A stretch of 42,403 nucleotides of DNA from an uncultured Eubacteriales bacterium (GCA_910583765.1 CAJTYS010000002.1:117237-159639), one strand, 5' to 3'; positions 1 to 8,998 are shown, counted from the stretch's first letter. Notes: a model not told the origin generated them from the letters alone. Program-made: numbers and translations.

Positions 1-186
1 GACGGAATTTCAACAAAGTCTACCGCTGAAACGAGATCGGCGGAGCCGGACTTTGCTATAATGGAGGAAATATCACCGTGCGATATTGACGGAATTTCAA
101 CAAAGTCTACCGCTGAAACGAGATCGGCGGAGCCGGACTTTGTTATAATGGAGGAAATATCGCTGTGCGATATTGACGGAATTTTA
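1..186. repeat. 87-bp tandem repeat with internal hairpin
   Basis: Two full 87-bp units (1-87 and 88-174) and the first bases of a third (175-186) lie head to tail and are almost identical. Each contains an inverted repeat, ACAAAGTC paired with GACTTTGT, enclosing a smaller CCGC/GCGG stem, followed by TATAATGGAGG. A diverged single unit lies at 24586-24672. Because 87 is a multiple of three the repeat reads as an open frame from the window edge, but the diverged copy carries a 1-bp indel and keeps the hairpin arms, so I read it as a non-coding dispersed element. Confidence 0.8.
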
Positions 187-235
187 CGATCAACGGTAAG
201 GGAGACCTCCGTGATGTGTAAAGGAGGCCAAAATA

Positions 236-1006
236 ATGCTTTCATCCAGTGAGTGGGAAATGATGAATAAGATCATACTAAAGATTTACGCTGAAGAGCA
301 TTCCCCTGCCATGCGGAGATCTTTTCTTGAAAACTTGAGAGCATTAATTTATTATGATATCGCAGAGTTCAGTTTACTGGACAAACAGGCAAAACTACGG
401 AATTCTGTGGAAGTCAACATGCTCAGCGATGAAGAGGTCCATATCGCGGAAACTTACAATAAATATAAGGAAGTATACGGCAGTGAAATCACGGATTATA
501 TTTTTCGATATCCTGAATCTTTCATAGCCTGCAATCACACGGTCTTGTTTCGGGGAGACCCATACAAGCGGACAAAGTTTCAGACCTTGTTCCTGAAATC
601 CATCAACATGAAATATTGCTGCACGCTGACGATCAGAGCCCATGGAAATTTGATTGCGGAATTATCTCTGTACTGTTCTGCGGATCCTGATTTTTCAGAA
701 AAAGATGTCTATATCCTATCACAATTAAAAGAGCATTTGGCAAACAGGCTTTATCAGCTGCACAATCAAAACGCCACCCGTGAATTTTCAAAGCCGCAGC
801 TGGATTTTCTTCTGCAAAAAAATCTCACAGAGAGAGAAATGCAAATCGTCCAATTGATGTTCGCGGAGGTTTCCAACTACGAGATCGCCGCCTCCCTATA
901 TATCAGCGGCAACACCTTAAAAAAACATGTTTCTAATATTTATAAAAAGCTCGGCGTTTCCTCAAGGAATCAGCTGCGCCACGCCTTATCCGAAATCAAT
1001 GATTAA
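236..1006 (+). CDS. LuxR-type transcriptional regulator
   Basis: A 256-residue protein. Residues about 197-252 form a LuxR/GerE helix-turn-helix: LTEREMQIVQLM, then EIAASLYISGNTLKKHVSNI and KKLGVSSRNQLR. The first ~190 residues resemble a GAF-like sensor fold in length and pattern, but I cannot name the ligand. The start is fixed by AAGGAGG at 221-227, eight bases upstream. It lies 86 bp before the promoter of the aromatic 2-oxoacid operon on the same strand, so local control of that operon is plausible, but this is inferred from position only. No receiver domain is seen, so it is not a classical response regulator. Confidence 0.85.
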   Translation: MLSSSEWEMMNKIILKIYAEEHSPAMRRSFLENLRALIYYDIAEFSLLDKQAKLRNSVEVNMLSDEEVHIAETYNKYKEVYGSEITDYIFRYPESFIACNHTVLFRGDPYKRTKFQTLFLKSINMKYCCTLTIRAHGNLIAELSLYCSADPDFSEKDVYILSQLKEHLANRLYQLHNQNATREFSKPQLDFLLQKNLTEREMQIVQLMFAEVSNYEIAASLYISGNTLKKHVSNIYKKLGVSSRNQLRHALSEIND

Positions 1007-1092
1007 GAGGCTGCCTCGTTATCTCGATTCCATTCCGGCCGGCCCGTCACATCAAGGGTCACATTCACAGCCACATTTCTTTTCCTAAAAAT

Positions 1093-1121
1093 TTGATTTT
1101 TGAATAAAAATGAGATACAAT
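1093..1121 (+). promoter_or_regulatory. sigma-A type promoter of the ior operon
   Basis: TTGATT at 1093-1098 and TACAAT at 1116-1121 are separated by exactly 17 bp. The promoter lies inside the longest possible reading of the downstream ORF (TTG at 1100), which argues that translation starts at ATG 1193 instead. It leaves a leader of roughly 65 nt. Confidence 0.7.
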
Positions 1122-1192
1122 GTTTCTATATGAAAATCAGGCCCAGAAGCTTGAAATTTGAAGAAACGAATAGAATAAAGAAGAGAGAAAAC

Positions 1193-2503
1193 ATGGAACA
1201 TATTATTTGGAACAAAGAAATGGAATGCGCGGACAAAGCCACGATCAAGGCCATCCAGCTGGATCGTTTGAAAAAAATCGTGGACACCTGCTACAACAGA
1301 GTGCCGCTTTACAAGAAAAAGTTTGATGCCATCGGTCTAAAGCCGGAGCACATCAAAACCCTGGAGGACGTGAGGCACCTGCCTTTCACCACAGCGGATG
1401 ACCTGCGGGACAGCTACCCCTTCGGCATGTTCGCAGTGGACAAACGGGAAGTGGTGCGGATCCACGGGTCCTCTGGCACCACAGGAAAACCAAAGATCGT
1501 AGGCTATACGAAAAAGGACTTGGACAATTGGTCAGAAATCATGGCCAGGGTCATCTGCGCCGCGGGAGGAACGCCTGACGACATCGTGCAGATCGCCTTT
1601 GGCTACGGCCTTTTCACCGGAGGTTTCGGCCTTCATTACGGCATGGAAAAACTGGGGGCCATGGTGGTTCCATTGTCCAGCGGAAACACGGAGCGGCAGC
1701 TGATGATCATGCAGGACTTCGCATCCACCATCCTCATCGCTACTCCATCCTATGCCTTGTATCTGGCAGATGAGATCGAGAAAAAGGGCATTGACAAAGA
1801 CAAGATCAAGCTGCGTCTGGCGCTCTTTGGCGGCGAAGGCCATACCGAAGAAATGCGTAATAAAATCGAAAAGCAGCTGGGCATCCTGGCAACGGAAAAC
1901 TACGGGCTTTCCGAAATCGGCGGTCCAGGTTATTCCGGCGAATGCTATTTGAAGCAAGGCATGCACATCGCAGAAGACCAGTATTATTCGGAAATCATAG
2001 ATCCAGATACTTTGGAACCCCTTCCAATGGGAGAAAAAGGCGAGGTGGTGGTCACCACTTTGACAAAAGAGGCTTTTCCAGTGCTCCGCTACAGGACCAG
2101 GGACATCAGCTGGTTCAATGACGAACCGTGCGAATGCGGCCGGACTTCCATGCGAATGGCCAAGATCCAGGGCCGCACGGATGACATGATGGTCATTCGG
2201 GGCGTCAACGTGTTCCCGTCTCAGATCGAATCCGTCATCATGAGCATGAAGGAAGTGGAACCGTTCTACGAGATCGTGCTCACTACAGAAGGCTACATGG
2301 ACCGGATCGAGGTCAGAGTGGAATTCTCAGATTCATCGCTGTTAGACGATTACACGAAATTAGAACAGCTGCGGCAGAAAATCAAGCACAATTTGAGAGT
2401 CATCTTGAACATTGATGCCAAAGTGACGCTGGTTTCTTCTGGCACCCTGCCAAGGTTTGAGGGAAAAGCCAAGAGAGTGATCGATCACAGAAAGAACAAA
2501 TAA
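1193..2503 (+). CDS. paaK: Phenylacetate-CoA ligase-like aryl-CoA ligase (AMP-forming), copy 1
   Basis: A 436-residue-class ANL-superfamily enzyme that interconverts an aryl acid, CoA and ATP with aryl-CoA, AMP and PPi. The phosphate-binding signature HGSSGTTGKPK is at about residues 91-101, followed by YGLFTGGFGLHYG, ENYGLSEIGGPG and the hinge region YRTRDIS...GRTDDMMVIRGVNVFPSQIE. The C-terminus SGTLPRFEGKAKR matches the PaaK C-terminal domain. I start it at ATG 1193, since the alternative TTG at 1100 overlaps the promoter and the paralogue at 4865 begins at the equivalent residue. It sits directly upstream of iorA, so the substrate is probably phenylacetate, indoleacetate or hydroxyphenylacetate (inference). 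In a fermenter it may run toward free acid and ATP. Confidence 0.88.
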   Translation: MEHIIWNKEMECADKATIKAIQLDRLKKIVDTCYNRVPLYKKKFDAIGLKPEHIKTLEDVRHLPFTTADDLRDSYPFGMFAVDKREVVRIHGSSGTTGKPKIVGYTKKDLDNWSEIMARVICAAGGTPDDIVQIAFGYGLFTGGFGLHYGMEKLGAMVVPLSSGNTERQLMIMQDFASTILIATPSYALYLADEIEKKGIDKDKIKLRLALFGGEGHTEEMRNKIEKQLGILATENYGLSEIGGPGYSGECYLKQGMHIAEDQYYSEIIDPDTLEPLPMGEKGEVVVTTLTKEAFPVLRYRTRDISWFNDEPCECGRTSMRMAKIQGRTDDMMVIRGVNVFPSQIESVIMSMKEVEPFYEIVLTTEGYMDRIEVRVEFSDSSLLDDYTKLEQLRQKIKHNLRVILNIDAKVTLVSSGTLPRFEGKAKRVIDHRKNK

Positions 2504-2522
2504 AAACATCAGAGGTTAAAAT

Positions 2523-4250
2523 ATGGAAAAGAAAATCATGTTAGGGAATGAGGCCTTCGCAAGAGGCGCCTATGAAGCGGGAGTAAAGGTCATATCCTCG
2601 TATCCAGGGACGCCCAGCACAGAAGTGACAGAGTCCGCTGCCAACTATGAGGAAATCCATGTGGAATGGGCACCTAACGAAAAAGTAGGAACAGAAGTGG
2701 CTGTCGGCGCGTCCATTGGCGGAGCGAGGGCATTGTCCTGCATGAAACACGTAGGGCTCAACGTGGCCGCGGATCCATTTTACACAGCGGCTTACACAGG
2801 CGTGACAGGAGGATTGGTGATTTTGGTGGCAGATGACAACGGCTGCCATTCCAGCCAAAACGAACAGGACTCCCGCTATCACGGAAGGGCGGCGGGCGTT
2901 CCCATTCTGGAACCTGCTAATGCCCAGGAATGCAAGGATTTCATGAAATACGCTTTTGACATGAGCGAACAATATGACACGCCAGTGCTGCTCCGCTCCA
3001 ACACCAGAGTTTCCCACTCCAGGGGCATTGTCACGGTGGAAGAGCGAGAGGAACGCGAAGTAAAGCCTTATGAAAAGAACATCCAGAAATACGTGGCAAT
3101 GCCAGCCATGGCAAAGAAATTACATATCGCCCAGGAGAAAAGGCTGAACCAGATCCAAGAGGACTCCAGGGACTTCTCCATCAACAGAATGGAAATCAAT
3201 GATAAAAAAATCGGCATCATCACCAGCGGCATCTGCTACCAATATGTAAAGGAAGCCCTGCCAAAGGCCAGCGTGCTGAAAATGGGACTCATCAATCCTT
3301 TGCCAAAGGCTTTGATCCAGGAATTCGCAGGTCAAGTGGAAGAGGTTTACGTGATTGAGGAAGGAAACCCGTTTTTTGAAGAACAGATCAGAGCCATGGG
3401 TATCTCGGCCAAGGGCAAGGATCTATTCACCATCCAGGGAGAATACTCCGCCAACATGATCCGCAAAGCCTTTACAGGAGAAGAACCGAAGCACGTTCCA
3501 GCGCAGGAAGCGCCAGGCAGACCACCGCTCATGTGCGCAGGCTGTCCTCATAGAGGGTTGTTCCACGTCCTTTCCAAATTGAAGAAGACTGTTTTAGGAG
3601 ACATCGGCTGTTACACCCTGGGCTCTCTGCCTCCAATGTCAGCCATGGACGCATGTCTTTGCATGGGCGCTTCCATCACCATGGCGCATGGATTTGAAAA
3701 AGCCAGAGGAAAGGCGGCTGCTAAAGACACGGTTGCGGTCCTAGGAGATTCTACGTTTTTCCATTCCGGTATCACAGGCCTGATCAACATGAACTACAAC
3801 CAGTCTGTGGGCACTGTCATTGTGCTGGACAACCGGATCACAGGCATGACCGGACACCAGGACAACCCATCCACTGGGAAAAACGCCAAAGGCCAGGAAG
3901 CGCCGGCCATTGATATCGCCCAGCTGGTGAAAGCCTGCGGCGCGAAACACGTTGTGGAAGTAGATCCCTTTGATCTTGACGCAGTGGAAAAAGCTGTGAA
4001 AGAGGAGACTGCCAGAGAAGCGCTTTCCGTGATCATCACCAAGCGTCCCTGTGCTCTGATCGTCAAGCAGCCGGACGTTCCATACGTGATCACGGAGGAT
4101 TGCAAGAACTGCAAAAAATGTCTGTCCATCGGCTGTCCGGCCATCGAAGTGGCTGACGGCAGGCCGATCATTGCCCCAGAAAGCTGCGTTGGCTGCGGAC
4201 TGTGCGAAGACGTATGTCCCTTCGATGCCATTGAAATGGAGGTAAAGTAG
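2523..4250 (+). CDS. iorA: Indolepyruvate ferredoxin oxidoreductase, alpha subunit
   Basis: 575 residues, the usual length for IorA. The family catalyses TPP-dependent oxidative decarboxylation of aryl pyruvates to aryl-acetyl-CoA with reduction of ferredoxin. Visible features are the N-terminal SSYPGTPSTE segment, CAGCPHRG near residue 337, the TPP-binding stretch LGDIGCYTLG then LGDSTFFHSGITGLINM near 400-420, and a C-terminal ferredoxin domain with CKNCKKCLSIGCP (from residue 527) and CVGCGLCEDVCP (from about 554). Start ATG 2523 has AGAGG just upstream. It is followed without a gap by iorB, whose ribosome binding site lies in the last codons of this gene. Confidence 0.95.
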   Translation: MEKKIMLGNEAFARGAYEAGVKVISSYPGTPSTEVTESAANYEEIHVEWAPNEKVGTEVAVGASIGGARALSCMKHVGLNVAADPFYTAAYTGVTGGLVILVADDNGCHSSQNEQDSRYHGRAAGVPILEPANAQECKDFMKYAFDMSEQYDTPVLLRSNTRVSHSRGIVTVEEREEREVKPYEKNIQKYVAMPAMAKKLHIAQEKRLNQIQEDSRDFSINRMEINDKKIGIITSGICYQYVKEALPKASVLKMGLINPLPKALIQEFAGQVEEVYVIEEGNPFFEEQIRAMGISAKGKDLFTIQGEYSANMIRKAFTGEEPKHVPAQEAPGRPPLMCAGCPHRGLFHVLSKLKKTVLGDIGCYTLGSLPPMSAMDACLCMGASITMAHGFEKARGKAAAKDTVAVLGDSTFFHSGITGLINMNYNQSVGTVIVLDNRITGMTGHQDNPSTGKNAKGQEAPAIDIAQLVKACGAKHVVEVDPFDLDAVEKAVKEETAREALSVIITKRPCALIVKQPDVPYVITEDCKNCKKCLSIGCPAIEVADGRPIIAPESCVGCGLCEDVCPFDAIEMEVK

Positions 4251-4251
4251 G

Positions 4252-4827
4252 ATGAAAGACATAAATATATTGATCGTAGGGGTCGGCGGCCAAGGGACAT
4301 TGCTGGCCAGCGTGATATTGGGAAAAATCGCTTTGGAAGAAGGCTTTGACGTAAAGCTGGCGGAAGTCCACGGCATGGCGCAAAGAGGCGGCAGCGTAGT
4401 GACCCATGTGAGGATCAGCGAAAAAGAAGTCGCGTCCCCTCTCATTGAAGAAGGCGGCGCTGACGTGATCGTTGCCTTTGAAGAATTGGAAGCTTACAGA
4501 TGGATCCCATACCTGAAAAAGGGCGGAGCCATGTTCGTCAATACCCAGCAGATCAAACCAATGCCAGTGATTTTAGGAGCTGCGGATTATCCAGAGGACG
4601 TAGTGGGTTTCCTGAATGCCAACGCTGACAAAGTGACTTGCCTGGACGCATTGGGGATGGCCACGGAATGCGGCAGCCAGAAAGCTGTCAACACTGTACT
4701 GCTGGGAGCCATGGCAAGGGAGCTGCCTTTTCCAAAGGAGACCTGGATCAAACAGATTGAAAGCACAGTGAAACCAAAGTTTATTGAGCTGAACAAGAAA
4801 GCTTTTGAAAAGGGCTATCAGGCTTGA
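4252..4827 (+). CDS. iorB: Indolepyruvate ferredoxin oxidoreductase, beta subunit
   Basis: 191 residues, the typical IorB length. The N-terminus carries the glycine-rich GVGGQGTLLASVILG motif of the 2-oxoacid:acceptor oxidoreductase gamma/beta fold, followed by AEVHGMAQRGGSVVTHVR, which is characteristic of the family. It forms the heterodimer with IorA that turns aromatic 2-oxoacids into aryl-acetyl-CoA. Its ATG is one base after the iorA stop, with GGAGGT at 4238-4243, so the two are translationally coupled. The second aryl-CoA ligase follows after 37 bp. Confidence 0.95.
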   Translation: MKDINILIVGVGGQGTLLASVILGKIALEEGFDVKLAEVHGMAQRGGSVVTHVRISEKEVASPLIEEGGADVIVAFEELEAYRWIPYLKKGGAMFVNTQQIKPMPVILGAADYPEDVVGFLNANADKVTCLDALGMATECGSQKAVNTVLLGAMARELPFPKETWIKQIESTVKPKFIELNKKAFEKGYQA

Positions 4828-4864
4828 TGATAGAAAAATTACATACAAAAGGAGTTAAAGCACC

Positions 4865-6166
4865 ATGATTTGGAATGAAAGCATTGAATGCGCTGATCGA
4901 GAGACCATGCAGGGCATTCAGCTGGAAAAACTGAAAAAAACGGTGGCCCATGTTTACAAAAACGTGGAGCCATATAGAAAAAAGATGGATGAAAAAGGCG
5001 TAAAGCCAGAAGACATCCAATCCTTGGGAGACATTACAAAACTACCTTTTATCACAAAAGAAGACCTGGCAGACAATTATCCAAACGGACTGTTCGCCAT
5101 GGACATGGAAGAGATTGTGCGGATTCATGCGTCTTCCGGCACCACAGGAAAACCGAAGATCGCAGGATACACCAGGAGTGATCTGGACATGTGGGGCGAA
5201 TGCGTGGCCAGATGTCTGGCCATGGCAGGAGCCACGAAAAAGTCAGTGGTTCAGGTGGCTTACGGTTATGGGCTTTTCACAGGCGGACTGGGGGCCCACA
5301 TTGGAGCGGAAACCATGGGAGCCACGGTCATTCCCATGAGCAGCGGCAACACCCAAAAGCAGCTGATGTTCATGCAGGATTTGAAGAGCACCCACCTTTG
5401 CTGCACGCCATCCTATGCCCTGACCATCGCGGAAGCCGCGGAAAAAGCCGGTTTGAAGCCGGAGGAAATATCCCTGCAGGCAGGCGTGTTCGGTGCGGAG
5501 CCTTGGACAGAAGGCATGCGCAATGAAATTGAAAAACGCCTGGGGATCCACGCTCACGACATTTATGGACTTTCCGAAGTCATGGGGCCTGGTGTTTCCA
5601 CTAGCTGCAGCGAAAACGCAGGCATGCACATCATGGAAGATTATTTCTACCCAGAAATCATTGATCCTGACACTTTACAGCCATTGCCTGACGGTGAAAA
5701 AGGCGAACTGGTCATCACCACCATTGGCAAAGAAGGCATGCCGCTGATTCGTTACAGAACCAGAGACATCTGCTATTTGAACCATGAAAAGTGCAAGTGT
5801 GGCAGGACGCTGGTAAGGATGAGCAGGGTATTCGGACGCACGGATGACATGCTGATCATCCGCGGAGTCAACGTGTTCCCATCTCAGGTAGAAACTGTGA
5901 TCGCACAATTTGAAGACACCCTGACCATGAACTACAAACTGTATGTGGGCAGAGAAGACAACAAAGACACCTTTGAACTGGCTGTAGAACTGGCGGACGG
6001 TCTGGCCATCGATGACATCAAGTTCGTAGAAAACCTGAGGAGTCGGGTGGATCACGAGCTGCGGAGCATCCTGGGCATCGGCTGCAAGATCCGCTTCCTC
6101 AACGCAGGGACACTGCCGAGAAGCGAAGGAAAAGCCGTTCGAGTGGAAGATACGAGAAAACTGTAA
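4865..6166 (+). CDS. paaK: Phenylacetate-CoA ligase-like aryl-CoA ligase (AMP-forming), copy 2
   Basis: 433 residues, clearly paralogous to the protein at 1193 along its whole length. It has HASSGTTGKPK at about residues 88-98, YGYGLFTGGLGAHIG, HDIYGLSEVMGPG and FGRTDDMLIIRGVNVFPSQVE. The start is supported by AAAGGAG at about 4849-4855. Flanking iorAB with two related but not identical ligases suggests they differ in preference for phenyl-, hydroxyphenyl- or indole-acetyl groups; the sequence alone cannot assign which. The same operon continues into an ACT-domain protein, an arrangement commonly seen around paaK in Clostridia. Confidence 0.9.
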   Translation: MIWNESIECADRETMQGIQLEKLKKTVAHVYKNVEPYRKKMDEKGVKPEDIQSLGDITKLPFITKEDLADNYPNGLFAMDMEEIVRIHASSGTTGKPKIAGYTRSDLDMWGECVARCLAMAGATKKSVVQVAYGYGLFTGGLGAHIGAETMGATVIPMSSGNTQKQLMFMQDLKSTHLCCTPSYALTIAEAAEKAGLKPEEISLQAGVFGAEPWTEGMRNEIEKRLGIHAHDIYGLSEVMGPGVSTSCSENAGMHIMEDYFYPEIIDPDTLQPLPDGEKGELVITTIGKEGMPLIRYRTRDICYLNHEKCKCGRTLVRMSRVFGRTDDMLIIRGVNVFPSQVETVIAQFEDTLTMNYKLYVGREDNKDTFELAVELADGLAIDDIKFVENLRSRVDHELRSILGIGCKIRFLNAGTLPRSEGKAVRVEDTRKL

Positions 6167-6190
6167 CAGAGGAAATAGGAGGACAGAAAC

Positions 6191-6625
6191 ATGTTGATTA
6201 AACAGATGTCCGTGTTTGTGGAAAACACGACAGGAAGACTCGCGGAGCTGACTAGAGTCCTGGCAAACGATGGGATCGATATTAAAGCTTCCTGCATTGC
6301 AGATACTGTGGATTTCGGGATCCTCAGATGCATTGTGGATGATCCGGAGGAAGCCACAAAAGTGCTGAAATCAAACGGTTTCACTGCCAGCATCACAGAA
6401 GTGATCGCAGTGGAGCTGGCAGACCGTCCCGGCGGTTTCGCGGACGTGCTGGAAGTGCTGGCTGCTGAGAAGATCGGTGTGGATTACATCTATTCCACCA
6501 TCCGCTCCAAGGAAGGGACCGCAGTCATCGTGCTAAAGGTAGAGGATCCGCAGCAGGCCATCGATGTGCTGCAAAAGCACGATATCAAGCTTTATGAATT
6601 CAAAGAACTGGCTCAAATGGGCTAA
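6191..6625 (+). CDS. Tandem ACT-domain protein
   Basis: 144 residues made of two ACT repeats. Residues 1-70 (IKQMSVFVENTTGRLAELTR, then NDGIDIKASCIAD) and 71-140 (EVIAVELADRPGGFADVLEV, then KIGVDYIYST) each show the beta-alpha-beta ligand-binding pattern. ACT domains bind amino acids and regulate associated enzymes, and this stand-alone type often follows paaK/iorAB. A role as amino-acid sensor for the operon is an inference. AGGAGG lies at 6178-6183, and the gene starts 24 bp after the second ligase, so it is probably the last gene of the operon. Confidence 0.9.
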   Translation: MLIKQMSVFVENTTGRLAELTRVLANDGIDIKASCIADTVDFGILRCIVDDPEEATKVLKSNGFTASITEVIAVELADRPGGFADVLEVLAAEKIGVDYIYSTIRSKEGTAVIVLKVEDPQQAIDVLQKHDIKLYEFKELAQMG

Positions 6626-6662
6626 ACAGCAAGATTTGGCTCATGGAGCAAAGGAGGATATT

Positions 6663-7439
6663 ATGAAAAAGCGCATTACATGGATGATCGCTCTGGTCAT
6701 GACATTCACAGTGATCGCCGCCATACCTGCAACAGAAAAGGCTTCCGCTGCCGAAGCATTGAAAAAACCAACGTTAACTAATCACGCCGCAGGGAAAACC
6801 AGCATCAAAAATACCTGGAGCAAGGTCAAAGGCGCAGAAGGCTACGAGGTTTACCGGGCAGCGGAAAAAGACAAGGAATTGAAGCGGGTCAAGACCATTA
6901 AAAGCGGAAAGACCGTGACCTGGACAGATAAAAAGGTGAAAAAGGGCAAGTCCTATTCGTATGCGGTGCGGGCTTATAAAATGGAAGACAAGGAAAAGGT
7001 ATATAGCAAATTCAGCGCTGAGGAAACAGCTGTGCCAACAAATCAGCCCAACTGGAACTATGCCTTGGACAAAAAAACAAAGACCACCAAGACCTTGAAG
7101 CTGACCATCACGAACAAAGGCATGTACAGCATGAAGATTGACGTTGACGGCAAATATTTAAAGGATGCCAAAGCTTTTCAGACATGGCAGGCAATGAGCG
7201 ATGAAGAGCTGGACAGCGCGGAGCCGGCACAGCTGAAAAAGGCAGGGATCACTCCAATTAAAATGAAAAAGAAAGTGACCGTCAAGCCAGGCAAGAAGGT
7301 GACGCTCATTTATCGCAGCGGGGCCTCCATGAAATACGTGAAAACAGGCCGCGTCGTGTCCCAGTTCCGCACAGGCGGTAAGGATTATGGCATGTGGAAC
7401 AGCTGGAAACACGGAAACGACATCTGGCCTTTACAGTAG
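6663..7439 (+). CDS. Secreted protein with fibronectin type III-like domain
   Basis: 258 residues from ATG 6663. An earlier in-frame ATG at 6564 would overlap the ACT gene, whereas AAAGGAGG at 6651-6658 points to 6663. A signal peptide is clear: KKR, the hydrophobic run WMIALVMTFTVIAAI, then an Ala-rich cleavage region near ASAAEA. Residues about 35-125 look like a fibronectin III fold (W.KVKGAEGYEVYRA, GKSYSYAVRAY). The C-terminal ~120 residues are Lys-rich and unrecognised. There is no LPxTG/NPQTN sorting signal or C-terminal membrane anchor, so although it precedes sortase B it does not look like its substrate. Confidence 0.75.
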   Translation: MKKRITWMIALVMTFTVIAAIPATEKASAAEALKKPTLTNHAAGKTSIKNTWSKVKGAEGYEVYRAAEKDKELKRVKTIKSGKTVTWTDKKVKKGKSYSYAVRAYKMEDKEKVYSKFSAEETAVPTNQPNWNYALDKKTKTTKTLKLTITNKGMYSMKIDVDGKYLKDAKAFQTWQAMSDEELDSAEPAQLKKAGITPIKMKKKVTVKPGKKVTLIYRSGASMKYVKTGRVVSQFRTGGKDYGMWNSWKHGNDIWPLQ

Positions 7440-7464
7440 ATCTCTTTTGAGGTAAAAAGACATT

Positions 7465-8220
7465 ATGAGTATAGGAAGAAAGATTATATTTGTGATTGCG
7501 CTGCTGGTTTTTCTCGGCTCTCTGGGGATGATTGTCAATTACTATTTTTCGGGCTGGAAAACAGAGCAGGCCCTCAGCAATCTGGCAGAGGTGACTGGCG
7601 AGGAAGATCTGGTCACGGATAAAGGCGTGGTTGTCGCGAAATACGCGAAACTGTATCAGAAGAATCCGGAGATGGTCGGGTGGATCAAAATCGATGACAC
7701 CCGCATCGACTATCCGGTCATGCAGTCACCAAAGGATCCAGAATTTTACCTGCATCACAACTTTGAAAAAGAGCCAAATGGAGCAGGGGTGCCTTTCATA
7801 GATACGAATAGTGACATTTTCAAGCCTACGTACAATTGGCTGGTATATGGCCACAATATGAAGGATGGGAGCATGTTTCACACTTTGGTGGAGTATGCGG
7901 ACGCGGAATTTTACCAAAAGCATCCTATCGTGAAATTCGACACCATCTATAAAGGCGGGCAAGGTGAATACCAAGTGGTGGCGGCTTTTTACTCCCAGAT
8001 CTATCCTGAGTCCAAGAACGTGTTCAAATATTACGAATACGCAGGGCTGAGGAGCAAAACGGACTTTGATAACTATATGCTGGGCGTGCGCAGCCTGGCG
8101 GAGTACAACACAGGGGTGCAAGTGGAATACGGCGACCAGCTGATCACCCTTTCCACCTGCAGTTATCATGTGCCTGATAGAAAAGGCCGATTCGTGGTAG
8201 TGGCGAAACGAATCCGATGA
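7465..8220 (+). CDS. srtB: Class B sortase
   Basis: 251 residues with an N-terminal membrane anchor (about residues 5-27) and an extracellular transpeptidase domain. The catalytic His is H130 in WLVYGHNMKDGSMF, the catalytic Cys is C232 in ITLSTCSY (the TLSTC signature), and the Arg is R242 in GRFVVVAKR. The segment GWIKIDDTRIDYPVMQ and the insertion before the TLSTC strand are typical of class B. It would attach a surface protein to peptidoglycan, but no gene with an obvious sorting signal was found in the window. It is 25 bp downstream of the secreted protein and is closed by a terminator. Confidence 0.93.
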   Translation: MSIGRKIIFVIALLVFLGSLGMIVNYYFSGWKTEQALSNLAEVTGEEDLVTDKGVVVAKYAKLYQKNPEMVGWIKIDDTRIDYPVMQSPKDPEFYLHHNFEKEPNGAGVPFIDTNSDIFKPTYNWLVYGHNMKDGSMFHTLVEYADAEFYQKHPIVKFDTIYKGGQGEYQVVAAFYSQIYPESKNVFKYYEYAGLRSKTDFDNYMLGVRSLAEYNTGVQVEYGDQLITLSTCSYHVPDRKGRFVVVAKRIR

Positions 8221-8231
8221 CACAAATAAAA

Positions 8232-8261
8232 AATCCTGCTGAAACCAAGCGGGATTTTTTT
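8232..8261 (+). terminator. Intrinsic terminator after srtB
   Basis: AATCCTGCT (8232-8240) pairs with AGCGGGATT (8248-8256, one G-U pair) around a 7-nt loop and is followed by a run of T to 8261. Confidence 0.85.
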
Positions 8262-8356
8262 ATGGGGAAAATCTTGCTTGTGATGGTTCTGGAATGCCGA
8301 GAACGCCCGTTGTCCCAAGGGGATCGGCGGGAGCCACGAAGCTGCCTCTGCTGGGT

Positions 8357-8998
8357 TTATGCCCAGAAATCATGGATGAGAACGATGATAAAATTGTTGT
8401 CATACAATGTTTTCGCAAAGTAAGACGCATCCAGGCTGTTTACTAAGAACTGCGTGCTGGCCGGAGAGAACAGGTTCACTAGAGGGATGAGCACTGCTAA
8501 GAATAGAAACACAAAGATCACGCCTCGGATCAAGCCGGCAACCAGCCCTAAGATCCCGTCAAACACATTGATGAAGCCTTTGTTGTTTCGTTTAGACAAA
8601 GCAATGGTCAGGAAAAAGAAGACCACCTTTACAATGAGCGTGATCACTACGAAGGAAATCAGGATTGTAGCCAGAAATGTCAGCTGATCCGACACCAAAT
8701 CAATAGCATCGGCCGCCATGGTATTGATCCCAGAACGGAAAACAGGCGGCAAGCTGTCTGCGGCAGCTGTCAGAGCATCGGAAGAAAGGCTCAATTTATC
8801 ATAAAGCGTACTGCGGATCGTTTCATCCAGAGAAGTGTATTTCACCACAAGGCTGCGGATGGGCGCTGACGCGAAAAAACCGATCACCATGGCGCCGAAC
8901 CACCCAAGGGCGTGGACGATAGTAAAAACAAACCCCTTTCGGAACCCGAAAACCATGGTCCCGATCAAAATGATCCCTACGATAATATCAAAAAACAA
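8357..8998 (-). CDS. CvpA family membrane protein
   Basis: 213 residues with four hydrophobic segments (about 3-20, 28-45, 105-130, 150-175) and the family pattern DIIVGIILIGTMVFGFRKGF at the N-terminus and FINVFDGILGLVAGLIRG near 145. CvpA-type proteins are inner-membrane proteins first linked to colicin V production; their function in Firmicutes is not settled. Translation appears to start at TTG (8998-8996), because TGGAGGT lies six bases upstream at about 9005-9010 and the ATG beside it (9003) is out of frame. It is divergent from the gene at 9087. Confidence 0.85.
   Translation of the reverse strand: MFFDIIVGIILIGTMVFGFRKGFVFTIVHALGWFGAMVIGFFASAPIRSLVVKYTSLDETIRSTLYDKLSLSSDALTAAADSLPPVFRSGINTMAADAIDLVSDQLTFLATILISFVVITLIVKVVFFFLTIALSKRNNKGFINVFDGILGLVAGLIRGVIFVFLFLAVLIPLVNLFSPASTQFLVNSLDASYFAKTLYDNNFIIVLIHDFWA

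Noticed and set aside
61..252. Open frame across the 87-bp repeats as a repetitive protein
   Set aside because: The frame stays open only because the unit is a multiple of three. The diverged copy at 24586 has an indel that breaks it while keeping the hairpin arms, and no separate ribosome binding site stands out.
6663..7439. Fibronectin-like protein as the substrate of the adjacent sortase B
   Set aside because: It lacks a C-terminal sorting motif, hydrophobic stretch and charged tail.
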